Source: Taibaiella sp965229095 (lineage in GTDB: Bacteria; Bacteroidota; Bacteroidia; Chitinophagales; Chitinophagaceae). Taken from it: a DNA stretch of 64,000 bases. This document shows, one piece after another, positions 25,271 to 33,417 of this stretch. Made by a program: the position numbers and the translations under genes. The first letter of the stretch is position 1. The number at the start of each line of letters is the position of its first letter. The notes under the pieces were generated by a model that worked only from the letters and a program-made list of their open reading frames with translations, searched no databases and was not told where the DNA came from. The stretch lies in NCBI GenBank assembly GCA_965229095.1, contig OZ245855.1:1612001-1676000 (forward strand), written 5' to 3'.

Positions 25271-26365
25271 CTAATTCCGCAATACTTTCCGGCTAAAATA
25301 TTTTCCGCTGTAGACATCATACAGCCGCACAATATACATGCTCACCGGCAGGCTGCTTATATCCAGGGTATAATTCCGGTAGGAGGGCTGCTGCAAAGTT
25401 GTGCTGTAAATTTTCTTTCCTTCTATACTATACAGGTCGCATACGGCCGCTCTGGCATCTATTTTGCCAAAATAAAGGTGCAACGTATTGCGTTCCGTAC
25501 CGATCCTGATATTATCGTCGTCCCAGGGTGTGGCTATTGAGTTACTTTCGCTATTAGCCTGCATCACGGAATCGATCCAGGGGCGGAAAAGCGCTACTTT
25601 GGTAAAGACACCGGGTGTATCTGCAATCGTCCAGGGATTGATACCGCCGCTCACCAGACCTATTATCTTTTTATCGGCGCCGCTTTCGACCCATACCGGC
25701 CCGCCGCTATCGCCTGCAGCAGCACCGGCTTCCTCCTCTCCTGATTTATAACCTGCACAAAAGACCCTTGAGCTTAAGAAAGGCAGGATATTACCACAAA
25801 GGTTATGGTCAAATACTTTGGTACTGCAATATTTCATGGTATCGGGGCTCGGGAAGTTGGTAGTGGTATCGCTTAAGCCCCAGCCCGCTATTTTCACAGG
25901 ATGACCCGCGGCATATACCGTAGCCGAATCGGCCAGGGCCGGTAAGACGATGGGCGTAATTGAAGTAATGGGTTGGCTTAGTTTGATCAGGGCTATATCA
26001 TACCCCCTGGTAAATAACTGCGACTCGCTAAAAGCAGGATGGACAAATATTTTCGAGGCGCGCCGTTCTACACCGCCGGAGGGGTTTACCACGTTACTGT
26101 TTGTCCTTACCGTATTAAAACGGAAACGGTAAGCATTAGTATCTACGATACTGCCATCAGGGTTAAAACAACAATGCGCGGCCGTAAGTACCCATTGTGG
26201 CGCAATCAGGGAACTGCCGCAAACATGATCGCCCGACATCCTGATATCCCCGATCCAGGGAAACTGGCCTTCCTGGGCATTGTGCCCGCCTACGATCCAG
26301 GGCTGCTGCTGCGCCCACGTATTGGATAATGCAAAAAGTAGTACAATGGTAAGTAGGTTCTTCAT
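25271..26365 (-). CDS. Secreted S1-family serine protease with T9SS tail
   Basis: A 364-residue chymotrypsin-fold protease: signal peptide ending NTWAQ, mature-type start IVGGHNA at 24, catalytic His64 (TAAHC), Asp123 (YDIAL) and Ser220 (GDSGGP). Only four residues separate the probable signal cleavage site from IVGG, so it may need little or no propeptide removal. The position equivalent to chymotrypsin 189 reads Gly rather than Asp, and the usual Cys191 is missing, so trypsin-like specificity is not expected. The C-terminal 75 residues (YSIEGKKIYSTTL, SMYIVRLYD, KYFSRKVLRN) are a type A T9SS sorting domain, so it is exported through the outer membrane. Confidence 0.9.
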   Translation of the reverse strand: MKNLLTIVLLFALSNTWAQQQPWIVGGHNAQEGQFPWIGDIRMSGDHVCGSSLIAPQWVLTAAHCCFNPDGSIVDTNAYRFRFNTVRTNSNVVNPSGGVERRASKIFVHPAFSESQLFTRGYDIALIKLSQPITSITPIVLPALADSATVYAAGHPVKIAGWGLSDTTTNFPSPDTMKYCSTKVFDHNLCGNILPFLSSRVFCAGYKSGEEEAGAAAGDSGGPVWVESGADKKIIGLVSGGINPWTIADTPGVFTKVALFRPWIDSVMQANSESNSIATPWDDDNIRIGTERNTLHLYFGKIDARAAVCDLYSIEGKKIYSTTLQQPSYRNYTLDISSLPVSMYIVRLYDVYSGKYFSRKVLRN

Positions 26366-26790
26366 AAAAGAATAAACGATCCGCTGCCGGGATTAGTATG
26401 AAGACACATATCAGGAGCTAATGTACTAAGCCGGTTCAACATTTAAATGATGAACCATGCATAGGTAACAAACACGCTCTATCTTGCCAGCCGGTATGGC
26501 TACCGGGCATCCCTGTTGCCTGCTTATCGCAGTGACCGGGATCCCTCACATCATTACCAAAGATTCGTTCCTGGGAGTGCCCGGTAAGACAAAATACGAT
26601 ACAAGCCGACCTTATAATGTATTGTCTCGTTTTCTTCTTGCCGATGATCAGCTAAAAGTATTAATTTCATCGGCACTTTTAAAGTGGCCGGGTGTAAGGA
26701 TAAGCCCGCCAAAACATAAACATAAATAAAATACATTGTCGGAATAGTACCCTGCAGTACCGGGGGGTGTCCGTAAGTTGATTGGCCTAA
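26366..26790. other. Intergenic region, 425 bases
   Basis: A gap between the leftward protease and the rightward sigma-factor operon. It contains a small GC palindrome (CCGGTATGGCTACCGG) near 26491 and T-rich stretches before the sigma gene. No gene, RNA or exact promoter box was recognised. Confidence 0.4.
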
Positions 26791-27405
26791 TTGTTAATTT
26801 TAAATCAATTCTCGTTTTTGCATTCACCTTCTGATATCGAATTATGGGCTTTGGTAAAGCAGGATGATTCCTCCGCTTTTGAAGTGCTGTATAACAGGCA
26901 CTGGGAGAAATGCTATACCATCAGCTATTGGCATATCCTGGAGCAGGAAAGCGCCAAGGACCTGGTGCAGGAATTATTTGTCGACCTTTGGGACAAACGA
27001 AAACAGATCAATATCCTGGAAACCGTGGAAGGTTACCTTAAGATTGCCGTAAGGAACAGGATATATAATCATATCAGGTCATTAAGCATTAAAAAAAAAC
27101 ATTACGACACAATAAGCCAGGATAGCAGGGAAGATGGTTTTTCGACCGAGGAATTGAATAATGAACGGGAGCTGAGGCGCTTGTACCAGGAGGAGATCAG
27201 GAAGCTACCCCCCAAAATGAAAGAAATTTTTACCTTGAGCAAAGAAAGGGGCCTCTCGATAACACAGATTGCCGGGCAATTATCCCTTTCCGAGCAAACC
27301 ATTAAAAACCAGCTGGGTAACGCATTAAAAAAGATAAGGAGCGGGCTGGAGCATTACCGGTTATTGTTGTTGCCGGTACTGGTTTACCTGAGTAGTTTTT
27401 TTTAG
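26791..27405 (+). CDS. ECF-type RNA polymerase sigma factor (FecI-like)
   Basis: A roughly 200-residue sigma-70 family protein with region 2 (IELWALVKQDDSSAFEVLYNRHWEKCY, then ESAKDLVQELFVDLWDKR) and region 4 (LPPKMKEIFTLSKERGLSITQIAGQLSLSEQTIKNQ). It resembles the FecI-like ECF factors paired with FecR anti-sigma factors in Bacteroidota. No ATG fits the reading frame: the frame opens with TTG at 26791, and a second TTG at 26818 gives a start (MHSPSDIELW) closer to family length. I kept the outer start for completeness but consider the second equally likely. FecR and a TonB-dependent receptor follow. Confidence 0.85.
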   Translation: MLILNQFSFLHSPSDIELWALVKQDDSSAFEVLYNRHWEKCYTISYWHILEQESAKDLVQELFVDLWDKRKQINILETVEGYLKIAVRNRIYNHIRSLSIKKKHYDTISQDSREDGFSTEELNNERELRRLYQEEIRKLPPKMKEIFTLSKERGLSITQIAGQLSLSEQTIKNQLGNALKKIRSGLEHYRLLLLPVLVYLSSFF

Positions 27406-27505
27406 CGGGCATAGTACTTGGGGAATTTTGCTTTGTCTTTTTACCTGTAGCGCCGGTTCTGCCCCCTATAAAAATGCAGACCGGCCTGCGAATAGTAAAC
27501 TTATT

Positions 27506-28486
27506 ATGAGTATAACAAATAAACATCAGCTTCTTCTTCTCTTAGAAAAACAAAAACTGGGTACTTGTACCGAGGAAGAGGAAGCAATGTTACAAGATTG
27601 GTTTGAGCAGGTGCCGGTTATTGAAGAACTAACATTCGTTTCGGAAGAAGAGAAAGAAGAAATCAAGGCGGAAATAAGCACGGCAATAAGGCAAAGGATC
27701 AATAACCCGGCACCTGCTACAATCAAAAAATTCACTACCAGGAAATTCTGGACTATAAGTGCCGCCGCTGCAGTAGCATTGTGGTTTTGTTTTTTCGCTA
27801 TTTATTATTTCTCGAATAAAAATACAGAAGGCAAAATTATAGCCGTTACAGCACCCGTAGGCGTCAACAAAATGCCAGTAACACTCCCCGACAGCTCCGA
27901 AGTATGGCTATCCGGCGGCAGTACAGTAAGCTATCCCCAGAAGTTTGCAGCCAATGCCCGTAAAGTGACCTTAAGCGGCACAGCCTATTTTCAGGTACAC
28001 CATGATGAAAATGCTCCTTTTACGGTAAGTACCAATAAATCCCTTTCCGTAAAAGTACTCGGCACCTCTTTTGTAGTGGATGTAAAGGAAAAAGCAGACC
28101 TTATTAAAGTAAGCGTGCTTACCGGACGGGTACAAATAGACGAAGATAAGAACAAGCTCGGTGTGCTGATACCCGGAGAAAGACTCTCCTATTCCTGCCA
28201 GGATAAAACTTTTTTCAAGGAAAGCTACCTGCCCGAAGAGGTGCGGGAGTGGAAAGACAATGGCATGATTTATCTCAATAATGCTTCTACAAGTGAACTG
28301 GCAGTAGTGCTGCAAACCATGTACCACGTCAACCTCAACTTTGATCTGCAACAAACCTCACAATACAAGTTTAACATGAGCTTCTCCAGGGATCTGTCTA
28401 TAGACCAGGTACTGGATATGCTGAGGACCATGAGCGGCCTTCAGTTTCAACGAAAAGAAAACGAGGTTATCGTAAATAATAAGTAA
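27506..28486 (+). CDS. FecR-family anti-sigma factor
   Basis: A 326-residue inner-membrane protein. The N-terminal cytoplasmic part (1-75) would bind the sigma factor; a transmembrane span lies at about 78-100 (FWTISAAAAVALWFCFFAIYY); the periplasmic FecR domain (about 110-230) has TLPDSSEVWLSGGSTVSYP and KVTLSGTAYFQV; and a C-terminal DUF4974-type domain ends the protein (VVLQTMYHVNLNFD, then DLSIDQVLDMLRTMSGL). This layout is standard for FecR of cell-surface signalling systems, in which a signal from the outer-membrane receptor releases the sigma factor. The gap to the sigma gene is about 100 bases and to the receptor about 47. Confidence 0.93.
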   Translation: MSITNKHQLLLLLEKQKLGTCTEEEEAMLQDWFEQVPVIEELTFVSEEEKEEIKAEISTAIRQRINNPAPATIKKFTTRKFWTISAAAAVALWFCFFAIYYFSNKNTEGKIIAVTAPVGVNKMPVTLPDSSEVWLSGGSTVSYPQKFAANARKVTLSGTAYFQVHHDENAPFTVSTNKSLSVKVLGTSFVVDVKEKADLIKVSVLTGRVQIDEDKNKLGVLIPGERLSYSCQDKTFFKESYLPEEVREWKDNGMIYLNNASTSELAVVLQTMYHVNLNFDLQQTSQYKFNMSFSRDLSIDQVLDMLRTMSGLQFQRKENEVIVNNK

Positions 28487-28532
28487 TTTGTATCCCGGTT
28501 TTAACGATACCGGTTTATTTTCAGAATTGTGG

Positions 28533-31145
28533 ATGGTATGTAGACAGCGACTAAGACGAGTTTGTTCCAGGCTTTCATTTTTTCTTCTTTTTGTTTTCAC
28601 TGGAATAAGCGCTTATGCCCAGCTATTGGACACCAGGATAACTATTAATCTTGGCCCCGGTAGTCTGGATAAGTGCTTTTTGCAGCTACAGCAAACCACG
28701 GGCGTCTCTTTTGCTTACGAATCAAGCGGCTTGAAATCGTTCGCAACACCGGCCAGGTCCTTCAAGAACGAAAAACTGCACAATGTACTCAGCTATTTGC
28801 TGGAAGGCACCGGGTATATTTTCAAAGAAAAACATCATGGAATTATTATAGGCCCCGCCAAGGGCGCTATAAAACAGATACCGCCCGTTTACGAATTTAA
28901 CGGGGTGATCGAAGACAAAGAAACGGGCATCAAGCTGGAAGGTGTTGCCGTATATGATCCTTCCAATGGAACCAAGGGCACTTTCACCGACCGGAACGGG
29001 TATTTCAGCCTTACAGCCCCTTCCGATACCTTAAAACTGCACTTAAGCTACCTGAGCTACAAACCTATTGAGATCATCCTGCACGCGGTAGATGCGCCCC
29101 TCGTACGCATTAGGATGAATGTAGTGCCGGAAAACCTGGATTCCGTTATGATCGGCAACCCGGACGATATAAGCCCTTTCCCTTTCGGCATGGTTTCGCC
29201 CAACATTAATAAACTATCTTTTTTGCCCAAATTCAGCGGCGATGTAGACCTGATCAGCTTGCTTAAAACGATGCCTGGTGTACAGGAAGCCAAAGATGGT
29301 TCCGGTACGCTGATTGTACGCGGCGGCGCCCCCGACCAAAATCTGTTGCTGGTAGATGATGCCACGGTATATGGCACCTCGCACCTTTTCGGCCTTACCT
29401 CTTCGGTAAATGCCAATACCGTAAAAGAAATGGATGTGTATAAAGGCATATTCCCGGCACGGTTCAGCGGCAGGATATCTTCGGTATGGGATATTACCAC
29501 AAAGGAAGGCAACCCGGAGCGGGTACATGGCATCCTGTCGCTCGGCACCATGGCATCCGACCTGATGCTCGAAGGCCCTATCGGCAAAACAACCACCTTC
29601 ATGATCGCAGGCCGGAGAAGTTATCATGACATTTATGCCCGGCTCTTTACCCCCGGACTTACATTTTATTTCCAGGACTTCAACTTCAAATTACACCAGA
29701 GACTTTCCAACAAAGACCATTTGTACCTTTCGGGCTATGCTTCCCAGGATCGGTTCCAACTGAATGCAGACGATCCCATAGAAGACCCCTCCCAGGTTAC
29801 AAAACATAGTATCAAGCTTAATACCGATAATTATGCCGGTACCTTACGTTGGCGGCACGACTATTCCGCACACCTCATCAGTAATGTCAGCCTGCTCTAC
29901 TCTTCCTATAATCTGTCGGCAAACAACCAGTATACCTCTACTTATTTTTTTCCCAACAACGAAGGCGCCCAAGTAGATATATTCGACCGCACGAAGACCG
30001 GCTTGTACGACCTTACCGGTAAATTCGACCTGAAATATACCCCCAACACCAGGCACGAGATCGAGACCGGGATTTATTATACCCGGCATAGCTTTAATCC
30101 CTACAAGACCTCCCTCGAGTTTACCTCCACGGATCCTACATTCGTGGCTCCCTCCCTCGACGAAACGGAGATTAAGGATACGGCAAGTAAAGAAGCCGGT
30201 TTTTACCTCGAAGACAAAATAAGCATATCCGAAGCCTTTAAAGCATCCCTGGGATTTCATATCAATAACTATACTTACGATAAGAAGTCCTACTTTTCCT
30301 TTCAGCCCCGGATCAATCTTAGCTACCGCCTCGGCAAAGGCTGGTTCCTGAATGCAGCCTATGTAAGAATGCAACAGAACCTGCACCGCCTTACCAATAA
30401 CCTCACCAATTTGCCGGTCGATGCCTGGATTCCTGCCAATTCGGCTATCAAACCCAAATCATCCAACCAGGTTAGCCTAGGCTTTTCGGGCAGACCCTGG
30501 AACGGGCTGTTTGATATCGGGATAGAAACTTATTACAGGGACCTGAACAATGTGGCAGAATACCTGGCCAACGTAGTCAATGTGACACCGCCCATGGGCA
30601 AAGAATCCAACTGGCGCAACGAGGTGACTATCGGCAAAGGCGTTGCTTATGGCATCGAGTTCTCCGTAAGGAAATCGCAAGGCAGATTCAGCGGCTGGCT
30701 CAACTATGCACTGGCCTGGAGCAACAGAACCCTGCCCGAAGTGAACAACGGCAAAACATTTTCCTATAAATATGACCGCCGCCACAACCTCAATCTTGTA
30801 GCCCTGTACAAGCTGAGCAAATCGTTCGATATATCGGCGGTGTTCGCATTCCAGAGCAGGCTCAAGGCCCCGACACCGATCATTAAAACCACGGACCAGT
30901 CCGATGCCGCCAGGAACATCAAGGATTTTACTGCCGGGATAGATATACGAGCTTATCATCGCCTCGATATCGGTATCAACTGGCATAAGGAATACCTGTC
31001 GGGCATGACCGGTACCTGGAACCTGAGTATCTTCAATGTGTACAACAGGGAAAGTTCGTTCTACTACTTCTTCGGGAACAGCCGGGTGTCCGGTAATTCA
31101 CTGCTACCTGTATCCGCCGCACTATCCTATACCCTGAAGTTCTGA
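28533..31145 (+). CDS. TonB-dependent receptor with STN signalling domain
   Basis: An 870-residue outer-membrane receptor. The signal peptide ends AYAQ. Next comes a secretin/TonB short N-terminal (STN) domain (about 35-110), a carboxypeptidase-regulatory-like domain (about 125-205, EFNGVIEDKETGIKLEGVAVY), a plug (about 230-350, LLKTMPGVQEAKDGSGTLIVRGG) and a 22-strand-type barrel to the C-terminal phenylalanine (ALSYTLKF). The STN domain and the adjacent sigma/FecR pair indicate signal transduction. No SusD-like partner or glycan enzymes follow, so this is not a polysaccharide-utilisation locus; the ligand may be a siderophore, peptide or metal complex. The ATG giving MVCRQ is preferred over the upstream TTG. 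Confidence 0.9.
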   Translation: MVCRQRLRRVCSRLSFFLLFVFTGISAYAQLLDTRITINLGPGSLDKCFLQLQQTTGVSFAYESSGLKSFATPARSFKNEKLHNVLSYLLEGTGYIFKEKHHGIIIGPAKGAIKQIPPVYEFNGVIEDKETGIKLEGVAVYDPSNGTKGTFTDRNGYFSLTAPSDTLKLHLSYLSYKPIEIILHAVDAPLVRIRMNVVPENLDSVMIGNPDDISPFPFGMVSPNINKLSFLPKFSGDVDLISLLKTMPGVQEAKDGSGTLIVRGGAPDQNLLLVDDATVYGTSHLFGLTSSVNANTVKEMDVYKGIFPARFSGRISSVWDITTKEGNPERVHGILSLGTMASDLMLEGPIGKTTTFMIAGRRSYHDIYARLFTPGLTFYFQDFNFKLHQRLSNKDHLYLSGYASQDRFQLNADDPIEDPSQVTKHSIKLNTDNYAGTLRWRHDYSAHLISNVSLLYSSYNLSANNQYTSTYFFPNNEGAQVDIFDRTKTGLYDLTGKFDLKYTPNTRHEIETGIYYTRHSFNPYKTSLEFTSTDPTFVAPSLDETEIKDTASKEAGFYLEDKISISEAFKASLGFHINNYTYDKKSYFSFQPRINLSYRLGKGWFLNAAYVRMQQNLHRLTNNLTNLPVDAWIPANSAIKPKSSNQVSLGFSGRPWNGLFDIGIETYYRDLNNVAEYLANVVNVTPPMGKESNWRNEVTIGKGVAYGIEFSVRKSQGRFSGWLNYALAWSNRTLPEVNNGKTFSYKYDRRHNLNLVALYKLSKSFDISAVFAFQSRLKAPTPIIKTTDQSDAARNIKDFTAGIDIRAYHRLDIGINWHKEYLSGMTGTWNLSIFNVYNRESSFYYFFGNSRVSGNSLLPVSAALSYTLKF

Positions 31146-31160
31146 TTTATACCCCGGTCG

Positions 31161-31718
31161 TTAATTCCGTTTAGGTTCGTAACAAAGCAATTGTACCCCA
31201 TTTGCCATCGCTTGCGCTTTAACCAGGTTCAACTGCTGCAGAATCGCCTCCTCTTTAAAAAAGCGTTTTCCCTTCCCCGCTATAACCGGGTGTAGCAGGA
31301 ACCTGTATTCGTCGATAAGGTCCGTTTTCATTAAAGAATGGATCAGTTCGGCGCTGCCCTCAATCTGTATTTCCTTCCCGGTGGCTTCTTTCAGCTTCCT
31401 TACAGCGGCTGCTACATCTTCCCTTATAAGGATAGTATTTTCCCAATCGGCCCGTTCCAGGCTGGAAGACACCACGAACTTGGTCATACTGTTGAGTTTA
31501 GCTGCAATCCCCATTTCGTTATGCTTTAAATGAGGCCAGTAAGAAGCCAGCATTTCATAGGTGAGCCTGCCCAGCAGCAAGGCATCCGCTGCCAGGATAC
31601 CATCCCTGATATACTCCTGCCTTTCCGTACTGTCGAAAGGGGCAAACCATTCATGCATCGTGGTGGCATCAAATACGCCATCCAGCGTGATCCATGCCGA
31701 AACAATTAACTTGCTCAT
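31161..31718 (-). CDS. Dihydrofolate reductase / RibD C-terminal family protein
   Basis: A 185-residue protein of the RibD C-terminal/DHFR superfamily. It starts with a typical strand (KLIVSAWITLDGVF), then LLLGRLTYEMLASYWP, FVVSSSLERADWENTILI, IQIEGSAELIHSLMKTDLIDEYRFLLHPVIAGKGKRFF. This family reduces unknown substrates with NADPH and is common as a stand-alone protein in Bacteroidota. A paralogue lies at 36098-36661. It is convergent with the TonB receptor gene, with only 15 bases between them. Confidence 0.85.
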   Translation of the reverse strand: MSKLIVSAWITLDGVFDATTMHEWFAPFDSTERQEYIRDGILAADALLLGRLTYEMLASYWPHLKHNEMGIAAKLNSMTKFVVSSSLERADWENTILIREDVAAAVRKLKEATGKEIQIEGSAELIHSLMKTDLIDEYRFLLHPVIAGKGKRFFKEEAILQQLNLVKAQAMANGVQLLCYEPKRN

Positions 31719-31802
31719 CGATTATTTTGTTTTAGGATACAAAGTAACGCCACCGCAATGCCAAGAGATAGAAGAAACCCGACAAAATAAAAAACAGGCT
31801 TT

Positions 31803-32597
31803 TCACTGCGGAAATGCTTCGGCCTGTTTCAGGTATTCCAGCGGGGTATAACAGGTAAACTCCCTGAAAGAACGGATAAGATGGCTTTGATCCGAATAGC
31901 CGTTTTCATAAGCAATAGCGGCCATCCCGTTAAAGCCATTCCGGCTCAACTGCTGCAAGGCGGCATTGAACTGGCATATCCTGCTGAACATCTTTGGCGT
32001 AAGCCCTATATGTGTTTCGAATAAACGCTGCAGCGTGCGTTCGGTAAGATACAATTCCTTTTGTACAGCCAGTAAAGGCAGAGCGCCTTTGTGCTTCTGT
32101 ATCATTTCCATAGCCTGGGAAATGACCGGATGTGTCATGCGTTTATCATTTGCTGCGGCAAGCTGCCATACATAACGGTCCAGCAGGCGCAGGCGTTCCT
32201 CCATAGTAGCGGCATCCAGTAATTGTGCTTCCAGGCTTATGGTACGGGCCGGGCCGGTAAGGCTCAGGTCTATGGAAAGATCGGTCAGCTCCCGGGCATC
32301 AAACCCGAATAAGGCCTTTAGCATATGCGGGTACAGGAAGTAGGCGATCATGGTCACATGCCCGGCGGTATAAAATTCAATAGGCCTGGTATTCTGACCA
32401 TACAGCACCAATATGGCTCTTTTTTTATCGATACCGGTAAGCAGGGACTGATCCGTGACCTGGAACACAATACTCGGCTGCCCTCTTGCAATAAGCGGCA
32501 ACAAAGCTTCCCGGTAAATATTGCAGTTTTCAATCGTTACGATATCGCTTACATAGCCGGCAAGGTAAGGAGGAGGAAAAAGAGATTGCGTTTTCAT
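31803..32597 (-). CDS. AraC-family transcriptional regulator
   Basis: A 264-residue regulator: an N-terminal cupin-like sensing domain (about 1-130, of the DUF6597 type by its YLAGYVSDIVTIENC start and lack of a strict cupin motif) and a C-terminal AraC helix-turn-helix (about 160-255, LTERTLQRLFETHIGLTPKMFSRICQFNAAL and GYSDQSHLIRSFREFTCYTPLEYL). The neighbouring DHFR-like gene, 84 bases downstream on the same strand, may be cotranscribed with it. The inducer is unknown. Confidence 0.87.
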   Translation of the reverse strand: MKTQSLFPPPYLAGYVSDIVTIENCNIYREALLPLIARGQPSIVFQVTDQSLLTGIDKKRAILVLYGQNTRPIEFYTAGHVTMIAYFLYPHMLKALFGFDARELTDLSIDLSLTGPARTISLEAQLLDAATMEERLRLLDRYVWQLAAANDKRMTHPVISQAMEMIQKHKGALPLLAVQKELYLTERTLQRLFETHIGLTPKMFSRICQFNAALQQLSRNGFNGMAAIAYENGYSDQSHLIRSFREFTCYTPLEYLKQAEAFPQ

Positions 32598-32823
32598 GCC
32601 GTGGGAAAAGGAAGCAGTTTAACGGTTCCTGTTCATCCCACTAAAATACGCATATTAAACGAGATGCCCTTTTTAAATAAGGAGCAGTGTCCATTGAATT
32701 GGAAAGCTGTAAATACCCGAGGCACCCTTCCGGATGCCTCAGGTCACGTGCACGAAACCGAACCTTCTTTACAGGTTGCCCACACTATTTTGGCTACCTG
32801 CGATGTATGGATCTTAGCCTTTT

Positions 32824-33222
32824 CTAAAAAGAATACTGGGCTGTAGCCACAAGGGCGCTGCCACTACCCGTACCTTCTTTTTTCAATACGCCATCAATAT
32901 AGATCTGCACTTTAATAGTTGCATTGGCATCGGCCCCTACCCCATCGATTGTAATACCGGCGTTTACCGTACCGGCCGGGGCAGTGAGCTCCGGACTTTG
33001 CCAGGTTGTACCGCTGAGGCTGGTTGCCGTAGTAAGATCGCTGTCGTAACCATAAACGGCCTGTTCTATATTGGATCCTGCCGAAACCTGGGCCTTAAAC
33101 AATACTTTATGCGATGTAGCAGGGGAAGGTCCCGGAGTGTTGGTGTTATCGCTGGAACAAGAAGAAACAAAAATTGCTGCGAACGCAAGAGCCAGGGGAA
33201 ATGTCTTTCTGAATAATTTCAT
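32824..33222 (-). CDS. Small lipoprotein of unknown function
   Basis: A 132-residue protein with a lipoprotein signal (FAAIFVSSC) and a Thr/Ser/Pro linker, then a roughly 100-residue domain of alternating short strands (KVLFKAQVSAGSNIEQAVYGYD, TIKVQIYIDGVLKKEGTGSGSALVATAQYSF). The strand arrangement resembles small Ig-like or MmpS-like beta-sandwich lipoproteins, but I cannot assign a family. It has its own promoter upstream and is isolated from its neighbours. Confidence 0.75.
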   Translation of the reverse strand: MKLFRKTFPLALAFAAIFVSSCSSDNTNTPGPSPATSHKVLFKAQVSAGSNIEQAVYGYDSDLTTATSLSGTTWQSPELTAPAGTVNAGITIDGVGADANATIKVQIYIDGVLKKEGTGSGSALVATAQYSF

Positions 33223-33297
33223 AATGTCGTTAGTTTTTGCCTACTCTTTAATGCACAGTTTTCGGCTTCCCTGTATCATTCATGTAATATGCAGGAG

Positions 33298-33328
33298 CAA
33301 AATTATATTCCTCCCTTACAGTGATCAA
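33298..33328 (-). promoter_or_regulatory. Promoter of the small lipoprotein gene
   Basis: On the minus strand: TTG at 33328-33326, 20 bases, TAATTTTG at 33305-33298. Boxes and spacing match the Bacteroidota consensus exactly; one of the best promoters in the window. The leader would be about 70 bases. Confidence 0.65.
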
Positions 33329-33417
33329 TCCCCAGAAAAAGGGTTTTTCATCTACCTGTTTTCCGGGATTTTTGAAAACAAGCCCATAGCGTTGGGATTA
33401 TTCTTTATTTTGTCCTT

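Noticed and set aside
27102..27302. Possible frameshift or second gene within the sigma factor
   Set aside because: Region 2 and region 4 of the sigma factor are continuous in one frame, so no frameshift is needed.
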